From Photobacterium proteolyticum (GTDB lineage Bacteria; Pseudomonadota; Gammaproteobacteria; Enterobacterales; Vibrionaceae): a stretch of DNA of 64,000 bases. The notes beneath the pieces were generated by a model. The model was not told the DNA's origin and made no database searches. It saw only the letters and a program-made list of their open reading frames with translations. Positions 27,501 to 35,734 of this stretch are shown one piece after another. The stretch spans positions 1-64,000 of the forward strand of contig NZ_MJIL01000048.1 in the NCBI RefSeq assembly GCF_001939735.1, written 5' to 3'. Both the position numbers and the translations under genes were made by a program. Position 1 is the stretch's first letter, and each line of letters begins with the position of its first letter.

Positions 27501-29575
27501 TAAGGCAGCAAGCCTTTTGGAGAAAGGCGTTCAAATGTGACATCTGGTAGACTTACAAAGCTAGCATCCTCACGAATGGCTTTTCTCAAGTTCAGATAGT
27601 AAGCCAACATCAATGGATGAAACGGCGAGTAGTACTCTTCCTCTTCTGACTTAATCAAACCAATTTGTAGTGCTGCTTTTTGCCCTGATGTTAGCATGCT
27701 ACCTGTTGGAATAGCATCAAAGTACGCAAGACAAGCATCCACGACATTTTCGACAAGTGCTGTAAACTGATCCCCCCAAGACGCAAGTGAAGGTGTGCTG
27801 CGACGCTGTTCTAGGTAATCATACAACTCTATATATCCAGCATGGATTGCGTCGTCTACGGCTAGCAAATCATCCAACTTAATCACATTGTCATTGAAGA
27901 TCGCCACAACTTTGCGGTTGATGAACTCTTCTTCCCAACGAAGCAGCTTCAGGCGAAGTCCCGGTACCACAAACTCACTGTTATCAATGCCTACCTTACC
28001 TTTTTGTGAATACAACTCACCGTTGTAGTCGTCTTTAAATAGCTTGTGGTAACGACCACGATTTAGCAGCAATGGTAAGCTTAAAGAGTCCGTTGCAACC
28101 GCACCTTCAACATTAAAGCTCAATTGGTTGTCACCGGATTTCACCGAGAAATCAATTTCATCGGCTTCATTGGCTAATGCTTCAAAATCCACCAGAGCAT
28201 GTTCAGCAATATTGACCACTTGTTTGGCATCGGTCAGTGAACATGTTGCGCCCTCTTCAGTGCGAATCGGAAGTTTGTTCTCTTCCATATTCAACGTTAA
28301 GCGCTGCTTTGAGTGCTCCACTAAGAAGATGTTTTTGAAAGGTTCAATATAGAATTCGCCTTTACGCACAACAAGACAACGGAAGTTATAGACTTCCGAT
28401 TTATTCTCACGCTTTAGTGCCAGATTAAAAAACAAAGGCTCATGCTTGTACTTGCCTTTTAACTTTGCATTTGCACCCAAACGAGTCGGATCTACTTTAA
28501 TAACCTCTTCATAGTTTAACGCTTTTTTGGGTACGATGTGGAATTCATCTTTCTTGAGATCAGGTGCGCCAACAAAAACAAGTTTTAACTCAAATTCATC
28601 AACCCCCTCATCTAACTCGATGATAAGGTGGCGATCACGTAAGCCAGCTTTGGTTTCTGAACGGTTACGTCCAGTGATAGTCATGCTTGCACCCGCTTGT
28701 TCCTCTTCCAATACAAGCTGTTGCTGGGCATTACGTTTTATCTCATCGAGATACGTTTGGTATTCAACCTCTTTCCAATCGGCAAGCTCTGAGAAATGTA
28801 TCTTTATAAACTTATCCCCAAATAACTTCGCTTCACTTTGCAACTCACCATATTGCTTCATCTCAAAGTTAATTCTATAAAATAGAGCCCGATTGTTGGC
28901 TAATCGCTGCTTAACCTGCTTCTCATTTCCACTCAAATTAAGAATTAATGGGTCTTCAAACATCCCCAATTCATTAAAACGCAAGTCACCATCTTCTACT
29001 GCTTTGTAGAGTGACTCGAAACCAAACATAGTGGCGCCATCTTCCAAGATGGCACCAAACTGATCATCAAGCAGACAATTAGAGACATCTTTGCCTTTAT
29101 CTTGCTGATCAATCAGGCCCTTCATCGCCTCTTTGATCTTAGTTGGGCTCCACACCTGCCCGGACTGAGCCAAGTCTTCTGCGGAGTTAATTAGGGTATC
29201 CAACAAGCTGTTATGGATAACGACCAACGCGCACCCTTTCAGGTAACCAGATTGGCTGGCCACTTCATCACGCAGATGAGAAATGTAGTTATCAGTGAAG
29301 CCTTGGTATTCCGCAGGATCTTCGCTATGAATAACCGGCACAACTTTGCAACGAGCAAGCTCGATGTAAGGAAGCTCGATGCCATTTGTTGCAACAATAC
29401 TCTGCGCAGAGTGAGCAATCATAGCTTGGTACAAACGCAAGCTGTTTTCACTATCTGGTGATTTGAACTGATAGCGAAAGCCTGCCTCGATGTGTGTTTC
29501 TGCGTTTGCTAGAAACTGCTCAACCAGAAAGGTCTCAAATTGTTTTACGGACATATACTGCGTCTCCACTATCAC
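24545..29575 (-). CDS. dptH: DNA phosphorothioation-dependent restriction protein DptH
   Basis: DptH is the large ATPase of the DptFGH complex that damages DNA lacking phosphorothioate marks. The 1676-residue product has a HerA/FtsK-like motor at its C-terminus: Walker A GSSGQGKT near residue 1338 and Walker B PIVLDEVQNLDH near 1552 followed by GVSLILATQTLSML. The N-terminal two thirds lack obvious enzymatic motifs, as usual for the family. The start lies inside dptG (41-bp overlap). Base composition and codon use are slightly AT-rich. It is the last gene of dptF-dptG-dptH. Confidence 0.93.
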   Translation of the reverse strand: MIVETQYMSVKQFETFLVEQFLANAETHIEAGFRYQFKSPDSENSLRLYQAMIAHSAQSIVATNGIELPYIELARCKVVPVIHSEDPAEYQGFTDNYISHLRDEVASQSGYLKGCALVVIHNSLLDTLINSAEDLAQSGQVWSPTKIKEAMKGLIDQQDKGKDVSNCLLDDQFGAILEDGATMFGFESLYKAVEDGDLRFNELGMFEDPLILNLSGNEKQVKQRLANNRALFYRINFEMKQYGELQSEAKLFGDKFIKIHFSELADWKEVEYQTYLDEIKRNAQQQLVLEEEQAGASMTITGRNRSETKAGLRDRHLIIELDEGVDEFELKLVFVGAPDLKKDEFHIVPKKALNYEEVIKVDPTRLGANAKLKGKYKHEPLFFNLALKRENKSEVYNFRCLVVRKGEFYIEPFKNIFLVEHSKQRLTLNMEENKLPIRTEEGATCSLTDAKQVVNIAEHALVDFEALANEADEIDFSVKSGDNQLSFNVEGAVATDSLSLPLLLNRGRYHKLFKDDYNGELYSQKGKVGIDNSEFVVPGLRLKLLRWEEEFINRKVVAIFNDNVIKLDDLLAVDDAIHAGYIELYDYLEQRRSTPSLASWGDQFTALVENVVDACLAYFDAIPTGSMLTSGQKAALQIGLIKSEEEEYYSPFHPLMLAYYLNLRKAIREDASFVSLPDVTFERLSPKGLLPYVYHPKHEFAYNQQVKENAFWLKSVPQEKSSLSFVRKLVKEKIDEFQTAFSQLFTGSEKSIIVNAVNQDSADELFMGLVDYIRNNQEQSASIHVNLYDEKLTFNAFDRFAETANYDELKEWLELNKGKVREVADTIIDILRTRLTYSKFTNEQAEKNGQAYAHLSFFRNNEKVDCSDIAIELMESGIACDGLLPGEASHSDNGSYFTGFGLKNTDYQTFPHLMMAKHIGSLMKPALQANRKTGDTNAIALAVSEDFKDLLERSYDSSIWTIIIDPKVTLDFFHSNEDVVLIHYSDQYTSSSSYDAITVTAQRDLFEKVIKQDDGGQINEFNAFNGDWLLKMMTCAPTINKERKGVIGAYKFVTSLVHSSDITWVPLSVAEMIRVSGNIGLKMSDSEFSRNVQGYKKGAISDDVLLVGFKDQQMYLLPVEVKTGSIPDYKKAVKQAKELLRYLSEDLLGNVTLASKLYRGLFMRQVLMQVDKYRLYNVFASNYFDSLLANKEELLKGDYSLAKVAEYPDGFVVSHLEGASCLEPDYQLLDGILKVDLPMGLLPSLVETPLQDVLNKLDVVKLCHVPEQYILGGSTQAEVAFSSDNEDISGIGNLSPNLHGEELQPDVFNRVEIGSNTCTGEKVYWEYGHKDLANRHMIIFGSSGQGKTYCIQGLMMSMADSQIRSLVVDYTNGFLPNHLEPEFLSKLDPKSNVMCNEPFEMSPFRAQKQDFGGLIIQEKPHTVAGRIASVFNKVYSSIGEKQIAVLNDVIEYGVQKYGSAYSFQNMYDDLLEEETVGPTLASKLSPLVKSNLFSSNSGQSWESVFQSDRYGATIMQLASLSHDISMLCTEFLLWDLYSYACSYGSKNTPVPIVLDEVQNLDHRLESPLGKMLTEGRKFGVSLILATQTLSMLKRDEQDRLFQASHKLFFAPAKTETKTYAKILELSMPGTKQAEWEIRLGELSKGQCLSVGYHMDSTGNLKVGVKKVHITQMCDRI

Positions 29576-30869
29576 TCATGCGCTCAACGTTACCAATACG
29601 CTCATAGAATTTAATTAGTTCTTGTTCAGTTTGCCTATCTACAAAGATACCTCGCAGCTTGAATTCAGCGATAAGCTCATGGAATCGGAGTTTGTCCTTC
29701 TCACCAACAACCAAATTAGTCAGTAAGATAATGTAATCTTGATTCAGCACGAGTACCAAACCACCTCGACGCCTGTTTTGAATAAAATGCGATGCCAGGT
29801 ACTTCTCAACTTCAGAAACGTATTTCTTGTTGATGTTAAAGCGTTCCCCAACACTAAATTGCGCTATTGCCAACTTCATTATATTGCCAAGCCAATCTAG
29901 TGCCGAATCAGATTCTTCCAGCGAAATATCAAGCTTACGCTGTGTGCGGAACGCTTTTGCGAAATTTTCCAGATCCTGTTTCAAGTGCTCTGAACTTGAT
30001 TCTTGAATACCTTTGGAGATCATCCAAAGCGGTACTTTTGCCGAATTCTTGTCACCAGGTTGTAACAATTCAACCATGGTCAACATTGGGTAAAGCCTCT
30101 TCGCCGACTCTGCAAATAACTTGTAACCATGATTCTTAATGTGCGTGCGTTCATTACTTGCACGCTCATGGTCCATGATAAAGTAAAGTGGTTTCGCAGC
30201 TGGCGCTTCACCTGAACGCCAGTCTGTCAGCGCTAAACTCAACTGCGCTGTGTAAGTGAAGCCATAAAATGATAGGAATGACTCAATCTCGCTGAGCAGG
30301 TACTTAGGGCGACTTGCTAAAAACTTTAAGTCGTCACGAAACGCTTTCGACAAATATGGCAGGTACGGCTGCTCACTCGCCTGCACTGATGAATCATCTT
30401 TCATCTTGCTTCGCAATGTTGCCAGCATTTCACGTTCAATAAAGTTAAGCTTGGCATCAAAATTTTCTACTCGCATATTTTGCAGCAAGTTTGTAAACAA
30501 TGAAGCAACACGTGTATCACCTGCGGTGTACTCCCCTTTCTGGGCGCGGAACAGCAGTAACTCAGGGCTTACCGAGAAAATATCTTTATTATCAAAATAC
30601 ATTTCACGTAAGACTTCCCAAAACCCTTCTTCTCCCAACTTTTCTTTGAAAGCAGATTGACAGCCTTGGGTAAACTCCTCGTAGGAATACTTTTCTATTT
30701 TTTTTCTTAATAGCCCACGCAACACTAAACCAATGACCGCATTCCAATCAAATTCATTGCCTTTAGTTCGAATTGGTAAATAACATTCTAGGCTGTTTTT
30801 ATTTTTCACACCTTCCGAGGTTTGTGGTAACTTCGGATTAAACGGTTGGGTGTATTTATCCATTGTCAT
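29535..30869 (-). CDS. dptG: DNA phosphorothioation-dependent restriction protein DptG
   Basis: This 444-residue protein lies between dptF and dptH and matches DptG in size and place. It has no obvious catalytic motif; stretches such as SYEEFTQGCQSAFKEKLGEEGFWEVLREMYFDNKD and FIMDHERASNERTHIKNHGYKLF are typical of the family by memory. It overlaps dptF by 4 bp (ATGA-type junction) and dptH by 41 bp, indicating a fixed complex stoichiometry. Assignment leans on gene order with its neighbours. Confidence 0.88.
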   Translation of the reverse strand: MTMDKYTQPFNPKLPQTSEGVKNKNSLECYLPIRTKGNEFDWNAVIGLVLRGLLRKKIEKYSYEEFTQGCQSAFKEKLGEEGFWEVLREMYFDNKDIFSVSPELLLFRAQKGEYTAGDTRVASLFTNLLQNMRVENFDAKLNFIEREMLATLRSKMKDDSSVQASEQPYLPYLSKAFRDDLKFLASRPKYLLSEIESFLSFYGFTYTAQLSLALTDWRSGEAPAAKPLYFIMDHERASNERTHIKNHGYKLFAESAKRLYPMLTMVELLQPGDKNSAKVPLWMISKGIQESSSEHLKQDLENFAKAFRTQRKLDISLEESDSALDWLGNIMKLAIAQFSVGERFNINKKYVSEVEKYLASHFIQNRRRGGLVLVLNQDYIILLTNLVVGEKDKLRFHELIAEFKLRGIFVDRQTEQELIKFYERIGNVERMSDSGDAVYVRKTI

Positions 30870-32485
30870 CTTAGATTCCCACTCACTTCGAAATACTCAT
30901 CATCTTCATTCGCAATCTTGTAGCGTTTGTCATCTTTTAGGATGAACAAGGTATCTTTTTCATTTGCCACTGTAATGATTTGTTCTATAACTTCATCCAG
31001 TAACAATACTGCATTTTTATCATGCTTATTCGGACGATAGCCTTGATTGATTTTTGTCAAAAGCTCCAACAAGTTGATACTTATCGGCATAGGTAACAAC
31101 GTGTGTCCATCGACTTGAATGTAGGCATTGAATGCACCAATTTTACCAACATCACTGGTTTTAATTGCGGTGAAGTCTGGTTTTACTTCTAGTTCAACCG
31201 CTGTCTTAAATCCGTTGTACTCAGAAATAAAGTATGCATCTCTATCTAATAAGGGAGAGTTTCGGTTGCAGTAACAATGAATCGCAGAAATAAGCGTATC
31301 TTTATAGAACCGGTTTATTTTTTGTCTCTGCTTGCCAAGCCCATCAAACTCTTTATGCAACAACCATATATCTGCATACTGATTAACTAATGTATTTTCA
31401 AAATCAACTTTGAGTGCATTGGTATAGTCATTAACAAACTGCTCTTCATCTTTAAGTAAGTAAACCAAACGTAAGTATGAAGAAGCAGTCTCAACATCGA
31501 ACACACCTAAAGATTTAACTTGCTCCTTTAGAGCAGAGAAGCCCTTATCTTCGATTCCTAAGCCGAACTGAAGAACAAACTCGTCGATCTTACGGGTATG
31601 AATATTACTAGGGTCAAAGCATTGGATGTGTTCAATTAGCTCGTTGTCAGCTTCTGAAAAAAGGTTGTCAAATAGGTAACCGTCCATCGCCAAAATCTGG
31701 AAAACAAAATCTAACAGTGCACGGGCGGTTAAAAATTGATCTTTAATTAAACGTGCTTTTAGCAACAATGAGATGACATTATTTTGCACCGATTCAAGGG
31801 CAAGCAAGGCAAAATTAGCCGTCAGTATCGTATGCCCTTGCTTTTCCACTTCGCTGTTGTAAAGCGCATAAAACGGGTTATCCAACGACTGCTCTGTTAG
31901 GCGAGCAATAAATTTTGCCGCAAAGTCAGATGTACTCCCCTCTTGGGTTAACGTGAATTTAGGGTATTGCTCGAAGTCTAAAAAGGTATGGTTTGTCGGA
32001 ATATCTTCAGCTCGGTTTTCCAAAAATGCTTTAATCGACGCTTTTACATCGTTATGTTGGTCGGCACCTTCCTCAGCATAATTACCCAACATACCTATGT
32101 TTATGCCCACAATCAGTGGCTTATCATTTCCTTTGAATTGCGTGAAGCGATCGTCTAATGCCTGAATTGCAGTTTGGCTTGGATTGAAACTGTGTGTTGC
32201 ATCCAGGTGGAAATCTCGTGTTGCCTTATATTGTTGGCTATAACGAGTCAGAATTTCTGATTTACCATCACCACTACTACCACAAAGAAATATAATTTCA
32301 GATGGTTTAGCTGAGGTTAATGCGCTCTTAAACGCAGTTTCGATATCAGTCTGAATATAGATATAGTCTTTATAGCTAGATAGCAGATCTTGAGTATTAT
32401 CTCGCTCAGTGCTTACCGCATAGGGGGAGGACTTTGAGAGAATGCTGAGGGCTTGTGCTAGATTCAAAATGCGTTTCTCAATCAA
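30866..32485 (-). CDS. dptF: DNA phosphorothioation-dependent restriction protein DptF
   Basis: DptF is the first component of the restriction complex that acts with DndBCDE-modified hosts. The 539-residue protein has an N-terminal P-loop, FLCGSSGDGKSEIL (GSSGDGKS at 69-76), and the ATPase-like stretch KPLIVGINIGMLGNY that resembles a Walker B/sensor region. The start is a TTG (32483-32485) without a clear ribosome-binding site but placed about 17 bp behind a predicted transcription start. It heads the dptFGH operon, which converges on dndBCDE. Confidence 0.9.
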   Translation of the reverse strand: MIEKRILNLAQALSILSKSSPYAVSTERDNTQDLLSSYKDYIYIQTDIETAFKSALTSAKPSEIIFLCGSSGDGKSEILTRYSQQYKATRDFHLDATHSFNPSQTAIQALDDRFTQFKGNDKPLIVGINIGMLGNYAEEGADQHNDVKASIKAFLENRAEDIPTNHTFLDFEQYPKFTLTQEGSTSDFAAKFIARLTEQSLDNPFYALYNSEVEKQGHTILTANFALLALESVQNNVISLLLKARLIKDQFLTARALLDFVFQILAMDGYLFDNLFSEADNELIEHIQCFDPSNIHTRKIDEFVLQFGLGIEDKGFSALKEQVKSLGVFDVETASSYLRLVYLLKDEEQFVNDYTNALKVDFENTLVNQYADIWLLHKEFDGLGKQRQKINRFYKDTLISAIHCYCNRNSPLLDRDAYFISEYNGFKTAVELEVKPDFTAIKTSDVGKIGAFNAYIQVDGHTLLPMPISINLLELLTKINQGYRPNKHDKNAVLLLDEVIEQIITVANEKDTLFILKDDKRYKIANEDDEYFEVSGNLR

Positions 32486-32508
32486 ATGGTTAATATACGA
32501 GCTAATTT

Positions 32509-32538
32509 GTATAATGTAACCGATTAATAGTAATTCAA
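32509..32538 (-). promoter_or_regulatory. Possible dptF promoter
   Basis: Minus strand -35 TTGAAT (32533-32538), 18-bp spacer, -10 TTATAC (32509-32514). A single TAACGT, the core of the sites in front of dndB, lies 18 bp further upstream at 32556-32561. Confidence 0.4.
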
Positions 32539-32561
32539 TTAAATATCAATTTCGATAACGT

Positions 32562-32828
32562 ATTGAAAGTCTATGAGAAAAGTTTGAATCAGTTAGCAAA
32601 CCTCCTCAAAGAAGGCCGTCTATAGGTATATCAGATGAACACCGTAAGCGTTTCTGCCTACTGTCAGCAGGCATTGAGCTAACCAACTCTTCCTTTAAAT
32701 GGCGGCTATGATAGTAAACATTTATAGACAATAAATAGTCGTGAGGAGGTAGCCTGTAATCTTGCTTTTTCAGAGCTGGTAGTTTCTATCTACCAGCCCA
32801 ATCATGAATAATGGCATAGGTTGCCATA
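32562..32828. other. Gene-free right border of the island
   Basis: No gene is visible. The stretch holds a small interrupted palindrome (GCCTACTG/CAGCAGGC around 32658-32674) and a perfect hairpin GCTGGTAG/CTACCAGC (32775-32782 with 32790-32797) behind the chemoreceptor stop codon, without a T-tract. I found no copy of the ssrA 3' end or other attachment-site repeat here. Composition changes across it from AT-rich island to the G/C level of the flanks. Confidence 0.5.
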
Positions 32829-34433
32829 TTAAATATGAAAACGCTCCGTGTAGTTGCTTAGCTGCTGTCCTACCTCGGATAGGTGATCGGCCAGTTGCTG
32901 GTTGTTGGTGGCGTTATCGCGGGTTTTGTGGGAGGTGTCGGCAACATGGACGATGCGCTGGTTCATGTCATCGGCGACATCGCTTTCTTCCCGTGTTGCG
33001 GTAGCGATGTGGGCGTTCATTTCATTGATGGCCGCGACGGCTTCGACGATGCGCTCTAGGGCTTCATCGGCCTGTTTCATGTGTTCGACGCCAGCTGCAG
33101 CCTGCTGCTGACCGGCACCAATCACGTCTACAGCCTGATGGGCCTGCTTTTGCAGTTTCTCGACCATCTGCTGAATTTCGCTGGTTGAATTGGCCGTTCT
33201 GGCGGCCAGGCCACGCACTTCATCGGCAACCACGGCAAATCCGCGTCCGGCCTCACCGGCACGGGCGGCTTCAATAGCAGCGTTCAATGCCAGCAAGTTG
33301 GTCTGCTCGGCAATGTCGTTGATCACTTCCAGTACCTTGCTGATCCCCATACTGTCGGCATTGAGGGTATTAATCACCGTCCCTACCGACTGCACCTGCT
33401 GATTAAGTTCATCGATAGTACCGGTTGCCTCCAGCATCACAGTGCGGCCGCGGTTGGCTTCTTGTTCTGCACGGTTGGTGTATTCAGAGGCATTGGCGCT
33501 GCTTGAAGCCACTTCCTGGATGGTGGCAGAGATTTCATTCATCGCCGTCGAGATCATCTCGATCTCCTGGTATTGCTGCTGCATGCCGCTGGCATTTTCA
33601 GTCGCTGCCTTTTTCAGCTGCAAGCTGGATACGCTCAGTTGCTCACTCGATTTGATGACGCTGCCCAGCATACTGGCAAATCCCCAGCGGGCCTCATTGT
33701 AGTCGGTATAAAGCGCACCGATTTCATCGCCACTGTCATCAGACGGCAGTGGTTTAGTCATATCGCCTTTGGCAAACAGCTGTAGCGCTTCACGCAGTGG
33801 CAACAGAGGTTTCATCAGGTATTCGTTGACGTAGAGATACAAACTTCCGGACAGCAGCATTAGCATCAGGATCAAGCCCAGCGAGATCTGCATCTTGACC
33901 GTCACACTGGCGTTACTGGCCGTTTCCATCATCTTCACGGCGGTATTCATTTCCTTGAGAATAACTGGAGAGCGCTGATACAGCTCTCTTATCAAGGTGG
34001 CATTCTCTTCGCTGCGAAGCTGGCTTTCATCTATCTGCAGCAGCTTTTGGATACCGGCGCGATATTCAAGCCATAGCTCGTTTACCTTGCTAAGCTGGGC
34101 TTCAATCTCAGGTGTTTTTGGCGCTGATATGCCTTGCTCCTTGTCGCCGTTTCTCAGCAGGTTCATCGAAGACTCAAACAGTTTAATCGTCTTGTTAACT
34201 CCCTCTTGCTGTTCCATGCCGGACTGTACCAGCAGGACTTCCTTGGCAACCCGTTGGGACAGCATTCGCTGGCGTCCGGCTACGTTGATGGTTGCCGCAT
34301 CGGCTTCCATCCCATAGTAGATAATTCCCATCGCGCTAAACCCGGATAGTACTAAGATGACACTCAGCAGCAGTAGCTGCGCCTGGATACTCTTGAGGCC
34401 GATAGTCTGAAGTAGCTTTCTTATTATTTTCAT
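32829..34433 (-). CDS. Methyl-accepting chemotaxis protein with PilJ-type sensor
   Basis: The protein (534 residues from the ATG at 34431-34433, [23 protein letters not shown]) is an inner-membrane chemoreceptor. It has TM1 at about 14-36, a periplasmic helical sensor beginning [21 protein letters not shown], which is the PilJ/NIT-like motif, TM2 near 190-212, a HAMP domain and the cytoplasmic signalling hairpin tip [35 protein letters not shown]. The open frame extends 62 codons upstream to 34619, but that part looks non-coding; the chosen start is where homologues begin. It probably feeds the CheA/CheY pathway. The ligand is unknown. It is transcribed separately from the microcompartment operon. 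Confidence 0.9.
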   Translation of the reverse strand: MKIIRKLLQTIGLKSIQAQLLLLSVILVLSGFSAMGIIYYGMEADAATINVAGRQRMLSQRVAKEVLLVQSGMEQQEGVNKTIKLFESSMNLLRNGDKEQGISAPKTPEIEAQLSKVNELWLEYRAGIQKLLQIDESQLRSEENATLIRELYQRSPVILKEMNTAVKMMETASNASVTVKMQISLGLILMLMLLSGSLYLYVNEYLMKPLLPLREALQLFAKGDMTKPLPSDDSGDEIGALYTDYNEARWGFASMLGSVIKSSEQLSVSSLQLKKAATENASGMQQQYQEIEMISTAMNEISATIQEVASSSANASEYTNRAEQEANRGRTVMLEATGTIDELNQQVQSVGTVINTLNADSMGISKVLEVINDIAEQTNLLALNAAIEAARAGEAGRGFAVVADEVRGLAARTANSTSEIQQMVEKLQKQAHQAVDVIGAGQQQAAAGVEHMKQADEALERIVEAVAAINEMNAHIATATREESDVADDMNQRIVHVADTSHKTRDNATNNQQLADHLSEVGQQLSNYTERFHI

Positions 34434-34619
34434 TCTTTTTATTACTCTTATCTTTAAATAGTTTTGATTTATTTCAGTAGACGTTGCCATGGTGCCGCTT
34501 ACACCACGTCGAATTGGCACTCCGTTCGCCAACGCAACCCGATTTGCTGAGCAGTAGCTATCGGGGCAATCACTGAGTTTTGACATCAGGCTGGTTTTGA
34601 TCGCGACACAACCCGTCAA

Positions 34620-34791
34620 ACAAATGACAAAAGCGTCAAAACACGGACATACTACAATAGAGGTATAAATCAGGAATATGGTTTCAAATCAAAAAGTAGT
34701 GTGAACTATGAATTATTTGTCGCATATTTGATCAGGCGTCAGGTTTTAGAAAACTAGACAGGCATCTCGTCAAGAAACTGACACAAATACT
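34620..34791. other. Gene-free stretch upstream of the chemoreceptor
   Basis: Together with the untranslated lead (34434-34619) this gives about 360 bp without a gene. It must contain the chemoreceptor promoter, but I see no convincing sigma-70 or flagellar sigma-28 element. Confidence 0.4.
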
Positions 34792-34792
34792 C

Positions 34793-34824
34793 ATAAAAAA
34801 AGCCCCTAATACGAATTAGGGGCT
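34793..34824 (-). terminator. Terminator of the choline microcompartment operon
   Basis: Perfect 10-bp stem AGCCCCTAAT/ATTAGGGGCT (34801-34810 with 34815-34824). On the minus strand it is followed by TTTTTTT, so it ends the leftward operon. Confidence 0.92.
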
Positions 34825-34861
34825 TTCAGCTATCTATCTAGTTTTGAGCTAGACAATCCAT

Positions 34862-34929
34862 GACCATGCTCCCATTTGATATGGGTCTAATGTTGATACT
34901 GATCGTATGTTGGTATTGCTCGCATGGTC
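34862..34929 (-). other. Structured 3' untranslated element
   Basis: Between the last SMR gene and the terminator, GACCATGC (34862-34869) pairs perfectly with GCATGGTC (34922-34929), enclosing a second hairpin CCCAT/ATGGG (34871-34885) and a weaker ATAC/GTAT pairing. The closed multi-branch shape is unlike a terminator. Function unknown. Confidence 0.45.
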
Positions 34930-34940
34930 TGGTTTGGTGA

Positions 34941-35270
34941 TTACATCTGCGAGAACACGTTCATGATCACGCCGCCTGTGATGATCAGGCCCATTGCCAG
35001 CATGGCCGGGAAGTCAGGCTTCTGCTTGTAGAGGATCATCGAGAAGATTGTTACACCGATAATACCGAAGCCACACCATAGCGAGTACGCAATACCGACA
35101 GGGATATAACCCATCGCCTTGGTCAGCGCGAAGTAACACAGACTGTATGCACCAATAACCAGCGCCGACATCGCCGGGTTACGGAAGTTATTGGTTTTCT
35201 TGATGTATGAAGTACCTGTGATCTCAGAGCAAATTGACAGTGCCAGCCACAAAAATCCTACGTTGAACAT
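34941..35270 (-). CDS. Small multidrug resistance (SMR) transporter, second subunit
   Basis: The 109-residue protein is a four-helix SMR/EmrE-family transporter: helix 1 contains the essential proton- and substrate-binding Glu (LALSICSEITGTSYIKK, Glu at 16), helix 3 has VGIAYSLWCGFGIIGV with the conserved Trp/Gly pattern. AAGGAG precedes the ATG. It follows another SMR gene by 11 bp, so the two probably form a heterodimer like EbrAB. SMR pairs are common in choline-utilisation microcompartment loci, where moving a quaternary or tertiary amine (choline or trimethylamine) is the plausible job. That substrate is inference. Confidence 0.9.
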   Translation of the reverse strand: MFNVGFLWLALSICSEITGTSYIKKTNNFRNPAMSALVIGAYSLCYFALTKAMGYIPVGIAYSLWCGFGIIGVTIFSMILYKQKPDFPAMLAMGLIITGGVIMNVFSQM

Positions 35271-35281
35271 GGTATATCTCC

Positions 35282-35683
35282 TTACCCTTTCGCTTCTTCA
35301 GTGTTAAGTTCGATTGCTTCTTCTTCGCTTTCTTCTTCACCCATCTTGGAGAACAGGTTCATGATGATGATCCCGCTGGCAATGACCAGCATGCCGATCA
35401 TCGCGGCCATATCCGGATGCTGGCCGTAGAACACCATGCCCAGCGTCGAGACCAGCAGGATACCGGTGCCAGACCAGGTGGCGTAGGCAAGACCAACCGG
35501 CAGGTATTTCACCGCCTGAGACAGCGAGTAGTAACACACCACATAAAGCAGAACGATAACCGCCAGCAGGGCTGTTTTGGTAAAGCCTTCACTGGTGTCG
35601 AACATTTTCAGGGTTGAGGTGGCCGAGGTTTCAGAGGCGATAACCAACGCCATCCAGAGCCATTTTTTTACAGATTCAGACAT
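35282..35683 (-). CDS. Small multidrug resistance (SMR) transporter, first subunit
   Basis: This 133-residue SMR protein has four membrane helices with the conserved Glu in helix 1 (MALVIASETSATSTLKMF) and helix 3 motif VGLAYATWSGTGILLVSTLG. Unlike its partner it bears an acidic cytosolic tail of about 20 residues (GEEESEEEAIELNTEEAKG). Asymmetric tails are typical of paired SMR proteins with fixed opposite topology. AGGAG is 6 bases before the ATG. It is in the choline operon, downstream of the flavoprotein-like gene. Confidence 0.9.
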   Translation of the reverse strand: MSESVKKWLWMALVIASETSATSTLKMFDTSEGFTKTALLAVIVLLYVVCYYSLSQAVKYLPVGLAYATWSGTGILLVSTLGMVFYGQHPDMAAMIGMLVIASGIIIMNLFSKMGEEESEEEAIELNTEEAKG

Positions 35684-35734
35684 AAATACTCCTAAAGTTT
35701 TCTTTCAATTTTTGTTTTCGAATTAGATAAAGCG

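Noticed and set aside
32775..32797. GCTGGTAG/CTACCAGC hairpin as the chemoreceptor terminator
   Set aside because: The stem is perfect, but neither strand has a T-run behind it.
32562..32828. Second copy of the ssrA 3' end (attR) at the island's right border
   Set aside because: I compared the acceptor and T-arm sequence of ssrA with this stretch and found no match.
34434..34619. Extended N-terminus of the chemoreceptor
   Set aside because: The extra 62 codons start at a TTG, lack a ribosome-binding site and do not read like a protein N-terminus; the membrane helix starts properly from 34433.
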